Shown piece by piece: positions 25,579 to 34,769 of a DNA stretch of 44,179 nucleotides. The DNA is from Psychrobacter urativorans (GTDB taxonomy: Bacteria > Pseudomonadota > Gammaproteobacteria > Pseudomonadales > Moraxellaceae): the NCBI RefSeq assembly GCF_904846695.1, contig NZ_CAJHBR010000022.1:1-44179 (forward strand), in the 5' to 3' direction. A model generated the notes under the pieces. It was not told where the DNA came from. It saw nothing but the letters and a program-made list of their open reading frames with translations, and searched no databases. Both the position numbers and the translations under genes were made by a program. Numbering within the stretch: position 1 is the first letter of the stretch; the number at the start of each line of letters is the position of its first letter.

Positions 25579-26844
25579 GTGAAAAGTGCGGCTATAACTT
25601 CAAATCCAAGTTTAGATTCTGTTCAGAAGCAACCTTGGAAACTGGCTTTTGTATTTTGTTTTTTAGTCTTATTATGTGATGGGGCTGACATCGGTATTCT
25701 TGCCTTTACACTTTCAAGTCTAAAACTAGAGTTTGGATTGACCAATGTACAAGCGGGTGCTTTAGGCAGTTGGTCATTATTTGGTATGGCCATCGGTGGA
25801 TTCTTTGGCGGTTGGGCGTGTGATCGTTTTGGACGAGTACGGGTTATCGTGATTGCAACTGCACTCTTCTCTATTTTATCCGGTTTTAGTGGGTTTGTAC
25901 AAAGCTATGAGCAATTTATAGCATTACGGTTTACCGCTTGTTTAGGTCTTGGTAGCTTATACATTGCGACTAATACCTTGATGTCTGAGATGGTGCCTAC
26001 CAAGCATAGAACGACAGTACTTGCAGCACTGATGACAGGCTTTACATTAGGGTCTTTAGTTATCACTAGTATTTCAGCTTGGATTATTCCAAGTTATGGC
26101 TGGCGAACTCTGTATCTTCTAACCTTTATACCCATTATTCTTTCGATAGCAATGTACTTTCTAGTGTCTGAGCCGCAGTCTTGGAAAGAATCACGTGCCC
26201 TTAAACTTAGTGGTGCAATGGACTCGCTGCAGAAACCTGAAAATCCATATAAAGCTATATTTGAAAATCCAAAGCATCGCATCATGTTTATTTTATGGTC
26301 TATGAGTTCAGGGCTTTTATTATTCGGTTATTTTGGCGTCAGCAACTGGCTACCTTCTTATCTAGAAACTGAATTGGGTATCAAGTTTAAGGAGATGGCA
26401 CTATATATGGCAGGTACTTATTTGACTATGATGTTTGCTAAAGTGGTTGCTGGCCTAGTAGCTGATAAGATAGGTCGCAAGATAGTATTTGCTTTCGGCA
26501 CCATGGGTACGGCGCTATTTATACCTGTATTGGTCTATATGCATACTGCAGAAAATATTGGTTGGTTAATGATAACCTTTGGGTTCTTATATGGTATTCC
26601 TTATGCTATAAACGCCACCTATTTGACCGAAAGCTTTCCGACTGCTATTCGAGGTACAGCCATCGGTGGAGCATTCAATATTGGAAGACTTGGTTCAGTT
26701 ATTGCACCTGTAGCTATTGGTTATATGGCCATGCACAATTCTATTGGTGCCGGCTTATTACTAATGGCAGGAGCATACTTCTTATGTGGTCTTATTCCGA
26801 CATTGTTCATTAAAGAACAACAGTATGACCCACAAAAGGCATAA
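25579..26844 (+). CDS. MFS transporter, aromatic/organic acid:H+ symporter (AAHS) type
   Basis: The 421-residue protein has twelve predicted membrane helices. Family marks are DGADIGILAFTLSSL in helix 1, the loop 2-3 motif GGWACDRFGRVRV and the repeated GLVADKIGRKIV between helices 8 and 9. This resembles AAHS members such as MucK, PcaK and DcaK that import muconate, aromatic acids or dicarboxylates. The start is GTG or ATG at 25579 after AAGGATATG. Together with the DcaP-like porin it likely brings in the acid that the ligase activates. Confidence 0.85.
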   Translation: MKSAAITSNPSLDSVQKQPWKLAFVFCFLVLLCDGADIGILAFTLSSLKLEFGLTNVQAGALGSWSLFGMAIGGFFGGWACDRFGRVRVIVIATALFSILSGFSGFVQSYEQFIALRFTACLGLGSLYIATNTLMSEMVPTKHRTTVLAALMTGFTLGSLVITSISAWIIPSYGWRTLYLLTFIPIILSIAMYFLVSEPQSWKESRALKLSGAMDSLQKPENPYKAIFENPKHRIMFILWSMSSGLLLFGYFGVSNWLPSYLETELGIKFKEMALYMAGTYLTMMFAKVVAGLVADKIGRKIVFAFGTMGTALFIPVLVYMHTAENIGWLMITFGFLYGIPYAINATYLTESFPTAIRGTAIGGAFNIGRLGSVIAPVAIGYMAMHNSIGAGLLLMAGAYFLCGLIPTLFIKEQQYDPQKA

Positions 26845-26856
26845 TAATATTCAAGA

Positions 26857-26875
26857 TATACCACACAGCGAAATA
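26857..26875. promoter_or_regulatory. Weak operator-like site upstream of the IclR gene
   Basis: TATACCAC-ACA-GCGAAATA matches the site at 24075-24093 at 14 of 19 positions with the same 8-3-8 spacing, about 160 bp ahead of the regulator gene. It is itself a poor palindrome, so this is a suggestion of autoregulation only. A 9-bp hairpin (GCACCTTTA 26906-26914, TAAAGGTGC 26927-26935) follows it without a T run. Confidence 0.3.
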
Positions 26876-27035
26876 GATTATAATAGCTGTATTAAGCATT
26901 TAAATGCACCTTTAAATCACTATTCATAAAGGTGCAGGCTACTGTCTTTAATAATTTATTTTGATGATAAATGCACAATAAGAAGTGTGTTGATCATCAT
27001 ATCTGTATTAACTTATTTGAGAATAAAGATAATAT

Positions 27036-27881
27036 ATGACAACCAAAAACCTTGCAGACGAATGTACTGATAACACAACACACATCGAATTGTTAGAGCC
27101 AATTGCAGAGATGCGCGATAAGAATGATCGGCAGTTTGTTACAGCTTTAGCTCGAGGGCTAGAGCTGCTACGCTGCTTCACGCCACAACGTCCTTATTTA
27201 GGCAATCAAGACTTAAGTCAATTAACAGGTTTACCTAAAGGAACAATTACTCGCCTCACTTATACCTTAGTTAAACTGGGTTATTTAAAGCAATCGACTA
27301 ACAGTAGTAAATACCAACTGTCTGCGGGTGTATTGGGATTTGGATATACGATGATGGCAAACATCTCTATCAACAACCTAGTAACGCCGTATATGGAAGC
27401 GTTAGCAGAATATGCTAATAGTGCTGTTGCCATGGCTACTCGTGATCGACTAACGATGGTATATCTAAATGTCGTGCAAGGTGACGGTACTACTACTATG
27501 CGCCGTAATGTCGGCTCGTACCTGCCTATTCACTTAAGTTCAATGGGAAGGGCCTGTTTAGCAAGCATGCCGCAAGCTGAGCAAGAGTTTATTCTTGATG
27601 CTATTCGCAGTAAATACAAAGATGATTGGATAAAGATTAGGAGAGGACTAGATAAAGCCTTTAAAGATTATGAGGATTATGGATACTGTTTTTCAATTAG
27701 CGAATGGCAAAAAGATGTTAATGCGGTTGCTACAGCTTTAATGCATCCCACTGAGGGCTTGCTGACTTTTAACTGTGGAGCGCCCAATTTTGTTTTGAGC
27801 CGTACAAAATTAGAAGAGGATGTTGCCCCGCGCTTACTACATATGAAAAACAGCATTGAAAGTAATCTTTACATAAGCTAA
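27036..27881 (+). CDS. IclR-family regulator (PcaR/PcaU/PobR-like)
   Basis: The 281-residue protein has a helix-turn-helix (about residues 35-90; NQDLSQLTGLPKGTITRLTY) and an IclR effector domain (LPIHLSSMGRACLASM, YGYCFSISEWQKDVNAVATA, CGAPNF). It closes the plus-strand group behind the acyl-CoA dehydrogenase and MFS genes. The probable targets are the palindromic sites sharing AATACCGC half-sites between the two transcription units. Many family members of this subgroup are activators responding to the pathway substrate; which ligand is not known. Confidence 0.9.
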   Translation: MTTKNLADECTDNTTHIELLEPIAEMRDKNDRQFVTALARGLELLRCFTPQRPYLGNQDLSQLTGLPKGTITRLTYTLVKLGYLKQSTNSSKYQLSAGVLGFGYTMMANISINNLVTPYMEALAEYANSAVAMATRDRLTMVYLNVVQGDGTTTMRRNVGSYLPIHLSSMGRACLASMPQAEQEFILDAIRSKYKDDWIKIRRGLDKAFKDYEDYGYCFSISEWQKDVNAVATALMHPTEGLLTFNCGAPNFVLSRTKLEEDVAPRLLHMKNSIESNLYIS

Positions 27882-28341
27882 GAGATAGCGTTACTTGGGA
27901 TATTCACGTATTGACGCAATATCTATATCTAAGCCTTAGTAAGGATAGGAATAGTTTTTCTTATATCTCAGATATATTACTTTGTCTTCTATATTAGCGG
28001 TTACCGAAATACTGCGAATTATAGTTATGGTAATGGTCAACTAATTCAGAGCCACTACTAAAAGGTGTTGATTAAAGTAAATCTCTATTCTAGAAATTTT
28101 ATACCTATAATTAATACTGTATGCCTTACTATTGTTTCATACAGCTTTATTAAACAACAGGCGAATCATGATTTAGGTGTGGCCGACTACTTTTACTCTA
28201 CTCTATTTCTAACGCGCTATTGTTAATGAAAAACTAGGCATAATAGGCGCACCAACCAATATAACTACCGACAATAAAACTTTTGCAACATAAAGCTTAC
28301 AAGGGTTTTACTTAGTGAATATTATCAGTATTACAGTTGGA
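27882..28341. other. Intergenic stretch without a recognised gene
   Basis: This convergent gap between the IclR and LysR genes is AT-rich with stops in all frames. I see no gene, RNA or clear terminator in it. Confidence 0.5.
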
Positions 28342-29283
28342 TTAGAAAGAAATATCAAAATCTAAAATTTCTTCAATAAATTTGGATTCGATAGCAGACA
28401 AAGCGCGATGCTTATGCCAGAAAAGATAAACCGGTATATCAGCAATACCTTCTTTTGGCGGTAGACGCCTGAGTTTAGATTCTAGATGAGTGGCAGCAAT
28501 AAACTGGTCAGGTAGCGCGCCGATACCATATCCGGTGTATATCAGACGAACCAGCTCATCTAAATTATTTGTATAGGCACTAACATGACCAGTAAAATCA
28601 TGGGCTTCTTTAAATAACGTTATTGGTGAAAGAACATTACCAATAGCTTCACTATTAAATGCAATAAAATTTTCTTCTAATATATTACTGACACTCAACT
28701 CTTTCACCGAGAACAGAGGATGGTGATATCCACAATATAGGTAATAGCGTTGATTGAAGAGTATCTTTTGATTAAGGGTATTGGATGTATGCTTTGCTAA
28801 ACAAATACCAATAGCAGGATTTTTTTGCTTTAAATCATTTAAAATGTCCATACTTGATTTGACCGTCAAATCTAACGTAATATTTGGATATTTTTTTTTG
28901 AAATATACTAAAAAATCATTGTATTTAGGATTATGAAGTCGACTAACGACTAATAGTTTAATATTACCTTCTAGAAGGTGTAGATTACTGCCTTTCATTG
29001 CTTCAATAGAAGTAATCTCTGTGAATATTGTTTGAGCAACCTGAAGACAATAGCGACCGATCGGTGTGAGCTCTAGCGGCTTTGTATTACGAATAACAAG
29101 CTGACTTTCGAGTTGCTCTTCAAGCTTTTTGAGACTTTGGCTCACTGCAGATTGGGTAATATTCAGACGATTAGCTGCCGCACTAATACTCCCCTCTTCA
29201 TATATAGCAATTAACACATGGAGTAATGTCCAATTTAAATTGTCTGCTAATTTTCGTTGTATCATGATAATTTCAGCACTCAT
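28342..29283 (-). CDS. LysR-family transcriptional regulator
   Basis: The 313-residue protein has the LysR helix-turn-helix at about residues 30-54 (GSISAAANRLNITQSAVSQS) and the effector domain after it. The start is not certain: ATG 29283 and ATG 29265 both lack a good ribosome site. The gene lies on the same strand as, and downstream of, the TPP-enzyme/symporter/amidohydrolase group, separated from it by about 1 kb of relics, so it may be their regulator. The coding sequence is AT-rich. The ligand is unknown. Confidence 0.85.
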   Translation of the reverse strand: MSAEIIMIQRKLADNLNWTLLHVLIAIYEEGSISAAANRLNITQSAVSQSLKKLEEQLESQLVIRNTKPLELTPIGRYCLQVAQTIFTEITSIEAMKGSNLHLLEGNIKLLVVSRLHNPKYNDFLVYFKKKYPNITLDLTVKSSMDILNDLKQKNPAIGICLAKHTSNTLNQKILFNQRYYLYCGYHHPLFSVKELSVSNILEENFIAFNSEAIGNVLSPITLFKEAHDFTGHVSAYTNNLDELVRLIYTGYGIGALPDQFIAATHLESKLRRLPPKEGIADIPVYLFWHKHRALSAIESKFIEEILDFDISF

Positions 29284-29502
29284 ATTATAAACATATTGAT
29301 AACCAATCAGTATGAAAGGCTTGCCAAAAATATGTACGGCTTAGTCTTCGCAATACGTATTCATCCTTTAAGCTCTCAGCACACCTTTCATTATTGACCT
29401 GACTCCATAATACAATATAGCTAGAGATAATGGCGCAGTATAAATACCTATCTATTGTGTTGCTTGTCATAACATCTCTTTGTCATGACAAGATATTGAT
29501 AT
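29284..29502. other. Upstream region of the LysR gene
   Basis: No gene is seen. It contains a perfect 12-bp palindrome TTGTCATGACAA at 29480-29491, about 200 bp before the LysR start, preceded by the similar CTTGTCATAACA. This could be a regulator site, but there is no second line of evidence. Confidence 0.4.
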
Positions 29503-29650
29503 CTAGATTGTTAACTCATCAGGGTATGTAATCACATGCAGCAATACTGTCCTATGATCTTTTGCAACAATTCTCAGCGCATTGATCACACTGGTTGCAA
29601 TGTTCTTATTATTAGCGACTCGTATGCTGTGTGCACCAACTGCAAAAATG
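29503..29650 (-). pseudogene. Relic of a second TPP-dependent (IlvB-like) enzyme, C-terminal tail
   Basis: Read on the minus strand, this piece gives GAHSIRVANNKN, then a helix, then RTVLLHVITYPDEL before a stop at 29503. It aligns with the last 50 residues of the intact enzyme at 30282 (GAHGITVNSNER ... KTVVMHVITDPAELNP) but is clearly diverged, so it is a paralogue or an older copy and not a recent duplicate. Its upstream part is missing; it joins directly to a transposase relic. Confidence 0.75.
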
Positions 29651-29911
29651 CTTGAGTCTCGCAAACATGCTCTCTACTGAATAGGTCAACTTGTACAAAT
29701 AGCTATCAAACTCTGAGTTAGACTGTTTAGCGTTTGCTCTTTTGGGAATGATAGGTGTCATCTCATGCATTAGATATTTGTCTCTAGCAGCTTCTGGATC
29801 ATACCCTTTATCAGCGATAAAGTAATCAGTTTGTCCTAGGCTCCCTAATGTCCAATCCTCACAACTAAACTTGAAAGACTTTAGTTTCGCAGCTTGACGA
29901 TAATAATTGAA
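29612..29911 (-). pseudogene. Relic of an IS5-family transposase, internal/C-terminal part
   Basis: The minus-strand frame contains LGSLGQTDYFIADKGYDPEA, IIPKRANAKQ and YKLTYSVESMFARLKHF. This is the DDE region of IS5-type transposases (the DKGYD Asp and the E of V-E-x-x-F-x-x-LKHF). There is no start and no N-terminal half, and after LKHF the frame runs out of transposase-like sequence into the TPP-enzyme tail, ending at 29612. No flanking inverted repeats were found, so the element is dead. Confidence 0.75.
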
Positions 29912-30144
29912 CTACATCTATCTTAACAACCTATATCTCGTTCCACTGCGAGCACAGCTCTTTTCTTGCATCGCTGCAAAACAGTGCTTTGCTAATCGTT
30001 CCTCGTTGTACCCAAGCTTGATATATCGCTGATGACTTCGAATATTGTTTTATGGTCCTGATAATATACCAACTCATTCTTAAATATTTCTCCAAGAAAA
30101 GCTTTCTATTTGTGATATGCCTTAATAAAATTCTAAGACCTTTT

Positions 30145-30188
30145 TTAAAAAAAAGGAAGCCTAACACTTGATGTTAGGCTTTTTTTTG
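30145..30188 (-). terminator. Intrinsic terminator of the TPP-enzyme gene
   Basis: AAGCCTAACA (30157-30166) and TGTTAGGCTT (30172-30181) form a perfect stem around CTTGA. Long A and T tracts lie on either side, so it can act in both directions. It follows the stop of the minus-strand gene at 30282 by about 100 bp. Confidence 0.85.
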
Positions 30189-30281
30189 AAGATATTTAAC
30201 AGTATTACTAGCTTACTTTTATAAATTCAACAACTTGCGATTAACAATAATTCTAAAAGAGTTATCTGATAAATAAAATCA

Positions 30282-31940
30282 CTAAGGATTTAACTCAGCA
30301 GGATCAGTAATCACATGCATTACTACAGTTTTGCAATCTTTACTTACGACTTTCATTGCCTGTGCAACTTGCTCTTTGACTCGCTCATTACTATTCACTG
30401 TAATACCATGAGCGCCAAAAGACTTCGCCATCAAAGCAAAATCAGGATTTTGAAGCTGTGTACCTGACACACGATCCGGATAATGAACCTCCTGATGCTG
30501 ACGAATAGTACCAAATTGACCATTATCCATAACGATAATCAAAATAGGAGCCTTATAACGTACCGAAGTAGATAATTCTGCCTCATTCATCATAAATTCA
30601 CCATCGCCAGTAACAACAACGGACAAACGCTTAGGAGACTCTAACGCAGCAGCAATACCCGCTGGCACACTATAACCCATTGCCCCATTCCTACTACTTA
30701 ACTGACTGGGAAATACCTTCGTTGGTAGAAACTTCTGCGCCCACAAACAATGGTTGCCTGCACCGAAGCTATATACGGCATCTTCTGGAATAATTTTGAC
30801 TAGCTCTTTCATCACCAAAGTCATACTGGCATACTGTGCATCACTATTAGAAGAAATAATGATTTCTGGGAAAGCACTATCTTGACGCTGTTGTTTATGA
30901 CAGTGGTTGAACCATGAAAGACGCGATTTAGCATCAAGTTCGTCGAATTTACACTCAGCAATTGCCTTTATAAAACTAATAGGACTTGCGACAATATGAG
31001 AAGTGGTAGCTCCGCTATGACCGCGTAAACTGGTATCTAAATTGACAACATGATTGATTTGATCGAATGATTGACGCAAGGTGTACCCATCACTAGCCAC
31101 ATCGCCAAGCACAGTACCTATCGTCAACAACATATCAGCTGAATCTAGTAAATCTGCACATCCATCTGCTCTACCATATCCCAAGTAACCTGCATGAGCG
31201 GGCGAATCAAATGGTATCCTGTCAGAGGCTCGCCAATCATGTATGATGGGGATATGGTTATCTTCGGCAAACTTAGTTAATTTTTGACATGTTTGAGCAT
31301 TCCAATTTTGACCACCAACAAACATTAAAGGTTTTTTAGCAACAGATAGTGCATCAATTATTGATTGCAACTCCGATTGTGTAACTGCGCCTTGAGCGAC
31401 AGGAATAACAGGGTGCTTTTTACCTTCAAACTGCTGCTGAATAATATCTTCAGGCAATCCAATTACAACAGGTCCTGGCCGACCTTCTAAAGCGGCATGA
31501 AATGCTTTGGCAACAATTTCTGAGGCCCTAGAGACTTCGTCAAGAATGAAGACTTGTTTACATTGACTACCGAACCACTGTATCGGATCAAACTCTTGGA
31601 ATGACTCACGCTGCCTATCAGCAATCGGTATAAGTCCGACAAATAGTATCAACGGCACACCGTCTTGCCAAGCCGTATGAATGCCAGTATAAGCTTGCGC
31701 TGCGCCTGGACCACGGGTCACCATAGCAATACCTGGTTTACCCGTAAATTTACCATGTGCATCAGCCATATAAGTGCACGCAGCTTCGTGACGACAAACA
31801 ATAGTTTGAATATCAGAGTTATAAAGGCCATCAAGTACTGCTAAATAGCTTTCACCTGGTACTATAAAAACTCGATCTACTCCGTGTTGCTTAAGGCTAT
31901 CTACAATGGCTTGACCGCCATGTTTTAAATCGCTCATCAT
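30282..31940 (-). CDS. Thiamine-pyrophosphate-dependent enzyme (IlvB/benzoylformate-decarboxylase superfamily)
   Basis: The 552-residue protein has the three domains of the family. The catalytic Glu52 of the Pyr domain is in CRHEAACTYMADAHGKFTG, the central domain includes RPGPVVIGLPEDI, and the PP domain has the GDGEFMMNEAELSTSVR and DNGQFG metal/TPP motif. It is catabolic in setting, not a biosynthetic IlvB with a small subunit. It is the last of four minus-strand genes (M20 hydrolase, polyamine deacetylase-like, symporter, this one). It probably decarboxylates a 2-keto acid or ligates two of them; the substrate cannot be read from sequence. Confidence 0.85.
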   Translation of the reverse strand: MMSDLKHGGQAIVDSLKQHGVDRVFIVPGESYLAVLDGLYNSDIQTIVCRHEAACTYMADAHGKFTGKPGIAMVTRGPGAAQAYTGIHTAWQDGVPLILFVGLIPIADRQRESFQEFDPIQWFGSQCKQVFILDEVSRASEIVAKAFHAALEGRPGPVVIGLPEDIIQQQFEGKKHPVIPVAQGAVTQSELQSIIDALSVAKKPLMFVGGQNWNAQTCQKLTKFAEDNHIPIIHDWRASDRIPFDSPAHAGYLGYGRADGCADLLDSADMLLTIGTVLGDVASDGYTLRQSFDQINHVVNLDTSLRGHSGATTSHIVASPISFIKAIAECKFDELDAKSRLSWFNHCHKQQRQDSAFPEIIISSNSDAQYASMTLVMKELVKIIPEDAVYSFGAGNHCLWAQKFLPTKVFPSQLSSRNGAMGYSVPAGIAAALESPKRLSVVVTGDGEFMMNEAELSTSVRYKAPILIIVMDNGQFGTIRQHQEVHYPDRVSGTQLQNPDFALMAKSFGAHGITVNSNERVKEQVAQAMKVVSKDCKTVVMHVITDPAELNP

Positions 31941-32110
31941 TTACTCCTAAATTATTTTAAAAATGTTAGCCGTACTACCATTATGGAAATAATGAATTGT
32001 CTGATTATCCTATGACATTCCTTATTAGCATAATCATAGGACAGCCACTTCAAATACTAGTTATCGTTTTTGATTATTAAACTCTACTTGAGCAGAGAGT
32101 GTTACAGTTA

Positions 32111-33538
32111 CTAAATGTTACTACTATTGTCTCTAGTCATTAATGAGACAACTATCACTAAAAATATTGAAACTGGTAAGCCAATAAATATTGGATGCAC
32201 ACCAAAAGGATGACCAAGAACCTGCCAAATTACTGCAATCAAAAGTCCGACCCACATTGCTACAGTACCACCTAAACGTGTCGCTCTCTTCCAAAACAAC
32301 CCTGCAGTAATGGGGGCCAATAGGCTCGATACCAGCATAGCGGAGCCCATTACCCACAATACAATTAAGTGTGGAATAAAAATGGCTAACATCAAGGCGA
32401 TAACCGCTACGCCAAGAACTGAGTAACGACTGTACTTTAAAAGGCGTTGATCAATATCTTCTGAAGGTTTTAATCTTGGTTTGATAATGTCATTAATAAT
32501 CGATGACGCACCTGCCATAAAAAATGAATCTGCTGTAGAAATAACGGTAGCTAGAAGTGCAAGCACCATTACAACAATCATCGGGAAGCTAAACACATCG
32601 CCAATAATAGCAAAATAGGTTAAAGAGGCATCTTCTATCGGTAGATTGAGACCAAAACGACCCATAATGCCGATTAGGATAACAACAAATCCTGTTAAAA
32701 ATGCCAGAACAATAGCGATCCAGAACCCAGTTTGTGCTGTTTTGGCACTATCTGCTGCCCAAAATCTCTGCCATAAATCCTGTCGCACAAATTGATAACC
32801 GCCTATGGTTAGTACATAAACCATAACTTCAGACGCTGGAATATTGAAAAAACTTAAAAAATCGCTTTCGCCAGACAGTTCAACTTGTGTCTGTACTCCC
32901 TCAAGACCACCAGCTGCGATGAGAACAGTACAAAATAATACGAAGATACCTACGGTTTGTATAGTGCCATGAAATGCATCTTGCCAAATAACAGACTTCA
33001 TACCACCAAAATAAGTCTTTAACGTGATCAATAAGCCGCTCACTATAACGCCTGTAGTAATACTGGTACCCAAAGTCAAGTTAAGGATTGTCGCAATTGC
33101 TACAAACTGCATACCGGTAATAGCGCTATACGCTACCAATAGACTTACCACTGTAGGAATTCTTGCCCCTTCTCCAAACCTTAATACTGTGAAATCTGCA
33201 ATGGTCACCATATTATATTTTTCACCTAATGCTCGAACACGCTTTAGATAAAATGCCAGTATACAAATACCAGCTAGAAATATACCAAAGTTTAGCCATT
33301 GTGGCCCCATGCCACGTATAAAACCTTGCTCCATATAACCTAAAAGGATTGCACCACCGACAGCAGTACCTGTAAAGGTTAAGATAAGTGGGAATAGTTT
33401 GACTGATCTACCAGCGACGTTATAATCGTCGTAAGTCTTAATACTTTTTTTATTAATGTAAAAGGAAATACCAAATAAAAAGATAAAGTAAATAATAACC
33501 AAAGACCCTAATATCAGTCTTTCTCCTGAATCGTACAT
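32111..33538 (-). CDS. Sodium:solute symporter (SSS family)
   Basis: The 475-residue protein has about 13 hydrophobic helices and SSS family marks: YDDYNVAGRSVKLFPLILTF near residues 36-55, then GTAVGGAILLGY, GMKSVIWQDAFHGTIQTVGI and STADSFFMAGASSIINDII. Members move amino acids, purines, pantothenate or sugars with Na+. It lies between the deacetylase-like gene and the TPP enzyme, with small gaps on both sides, and likely takes up the compound that this operon degrades. Confidence 0.88.
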   Translation of the reverse strand: MYDSGERLILGSLVIIYFIFLFGISFYINKKSIKTYDDYNVAGRSVKLFPLILTFTGTAVGGAILLGYMEQGFIRGMGPQWLNFGIFLAGICILAFYLKRVRALGEKYNMVTIADFTVLRFGEGARIPTVVSLLVAYSAITGMQFVAIATILNLTLGTSITTGVIVSGLLITLKTYFGGMKSVIWQDAFHGTIQTVGIFVLFCTVLIAAGGLEGVQTQVELSGESDFLSFFNIPASEVMVYVLTIGGYQFVRQDLWQRFWAADSAKTAQTGFWIAIVLAFLTGFVVILIGIMGRFGLNLPIEDASLTYFAIIGDVFSFPMIVVMVLALLATVISTADSFFMAGASSIINDIIKPRLKPSEDIDQRLLKYSRYSVLGVAVIALMLAIFIPHLIVLWVMGSAMLVSSLLAPITAGLFWKRATRLGGTVAMWVGLLIAVIWQVLGHPFGVHPIFIGLPVSIFLVIVVSLMTRDNSSNI

Positions 33539-33621
33539 AATGTCCCTCCTTGGAATATTTTGATCGTAATAAAACAGCTTTCAACAAAAAAAACTAGTAA
33601 TAACGGAGTGTAATAAAACTC

Positions 33622-34644
33622 CTATAAACCTGATAAAAAGGATTGAAAATTATCATTAAGTTTTTCAATACAATAGCCACCTTCAACTAAAACAATCAGT
33701 GGCTTATTTAATTCTTTTAGCTTTTGTGCTAAAACCTGAAAACCTTCGGTACTGACATGACATTTGGCCTGTGGGTCGTCTTTATAAACATCAAAGCCTA
33801 ATACATGGACGATAACATCTGGGTTAAATAATTTTAAAGTTTCGATAGATTGATCGACATAATGAAAGAAACCTACTTCATCGGTACCATGGGGCATAGG
33901 AAAGTTGACGTTATAACCATAACCTTCACCTGTACCCCTTTCATGTTCGTGACCTGCTACAACCGGATAAAAATCAATAGGGCTGCCATGAACTGACGTG
34001 TAAAGTACATCTTTACGGTCGTAGAATATTTCTTGAATACCCTGACCATGATGCATATCAGTATCGATAATAGCGATTTTTTTGAATTTCTGACGAAGAT
34101 GCTGAGCGATGATTGCTGCGTTGTTTAAGTAGCAAAAGCCACCTGCTGCGTTCTTACGAGCATGATGACCTGCAGGTCTAGTCAGACATATTTGGATATT
34201 ATTTTGATCATCCTCATCGTTTAATAGCGAGTCCGCCGCATTGAGTGCGGTTTGAGCGGACCAGTAGATAGAAGTCCATGAGTGCTTGCCGATTGGAGCA
34301 CTACCATCAGCTTGATATTTAGCCGCTTTTGCCAAAATACCAAGACCATCATTATTATTTGCCATATAAATGGTCGTTTGAACTTCTTCTCCCATTTCTT
34401 CATCTACCGCCATCCATTGATCATAGCTATGTTTTAAGAAATCAACATAATCCAGATCATGCACCGCTAGAATCGGCTCAATACCTATATCTTTAGCGGT
34501 GATGACTGTTAAACCTAAAGCTTCTGGTGCTTTTAAAAGCTCAACCAAGCGCTCAGGCTTCTCTTGTGGTTCACGCATTTGCCCGCGAGAGAAGTAACTT
34601 TTAGGATGATGTAGTTTTTGCTTTTCATGACTGTATATTTTCAT
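33622..34644 (-). CDS. Acetylpolyamine amidohydrolase / HDAC-family deacetylase
   Basis: The 340-residue zinc enzyme has the class II HDAC-like core. His160-His161 are in RPAGHHARKNAAGGFCYLNN, Asp196 and His198 in IDTDMHHGQGIQEIF, Asp285 in GFDVYKDDP, and VEGGY lies near the C-terminus. Residues 1-150 include an extended loop typical of bacterial acetylpolyamine amidohydrolases, which release acetate from acetylputrescine or acetylspermidine; other N-acyl amines are possible. The first 139 codons are repeated almost exactly at 36264-36683. The neighbours are an M20 amidohydrolase and a symporter. Confidence 0.88.
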   Translation of the reverse strand: MKIYSHEKQKLHHPKSYFSRGQMREPQEKPERLVELLKAPEALGLTVITAKDIGIEPILAVHDLDYVDFLKHSYDQWMAVDEEMGEEVQTTIYMANNNDGLGILAKAAKYQADGSAPIGKHSWTSIYWSAQTALNAADSLLNDEDDQNNIQICLTRPAGHHARKNAAGGFCYLNNAAIIAQHLRQKFKKIAIIDTDMHHGQGIQEIFYDRKDVLYTSVHGSPIDFYPVVAGHEHERGTGEGYGYNVNFPMPHGTDEVGFFHYVDQSIETLKLFNPDVIVHVLGFDVYKDDPQAKCHVSTEGFQVLAQKLKELNKPLIVLVEGGYCIEKLNDNFQSFLSGL

Positions 34645-34660
34645 TTCTTACATTCCCTTG
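34232..34660. repeat. Direct repeat copy A (inside the deacetylase gene)
   Basis: This 429-bp block, covering the 5' part and ribosome site of the deacetylase gene, recurs at 36271-36699 in the same orientation, exactly 2,039 bp away, with about four mismatches. The M20 gene lies between the copies. Confidence 0.92.
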
Positions 34661-34769
34661 TATTGTTTATACTCGTTTCATTAGTGCATAAATCAACATA
34701 CTAAGTTAATTTATTAAACAAACAATAGTTGTCTATAAACATCATACTATTGCTAATAGCTTGAATATT

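Noticed and set aside
29931..30167. 78-codon minus-strand open frame
   Set aside because: It overlaps the terminator, has no ribosome site and shows no recognisable domain; most likely chance in AT-rich DNA or further relic sequence.
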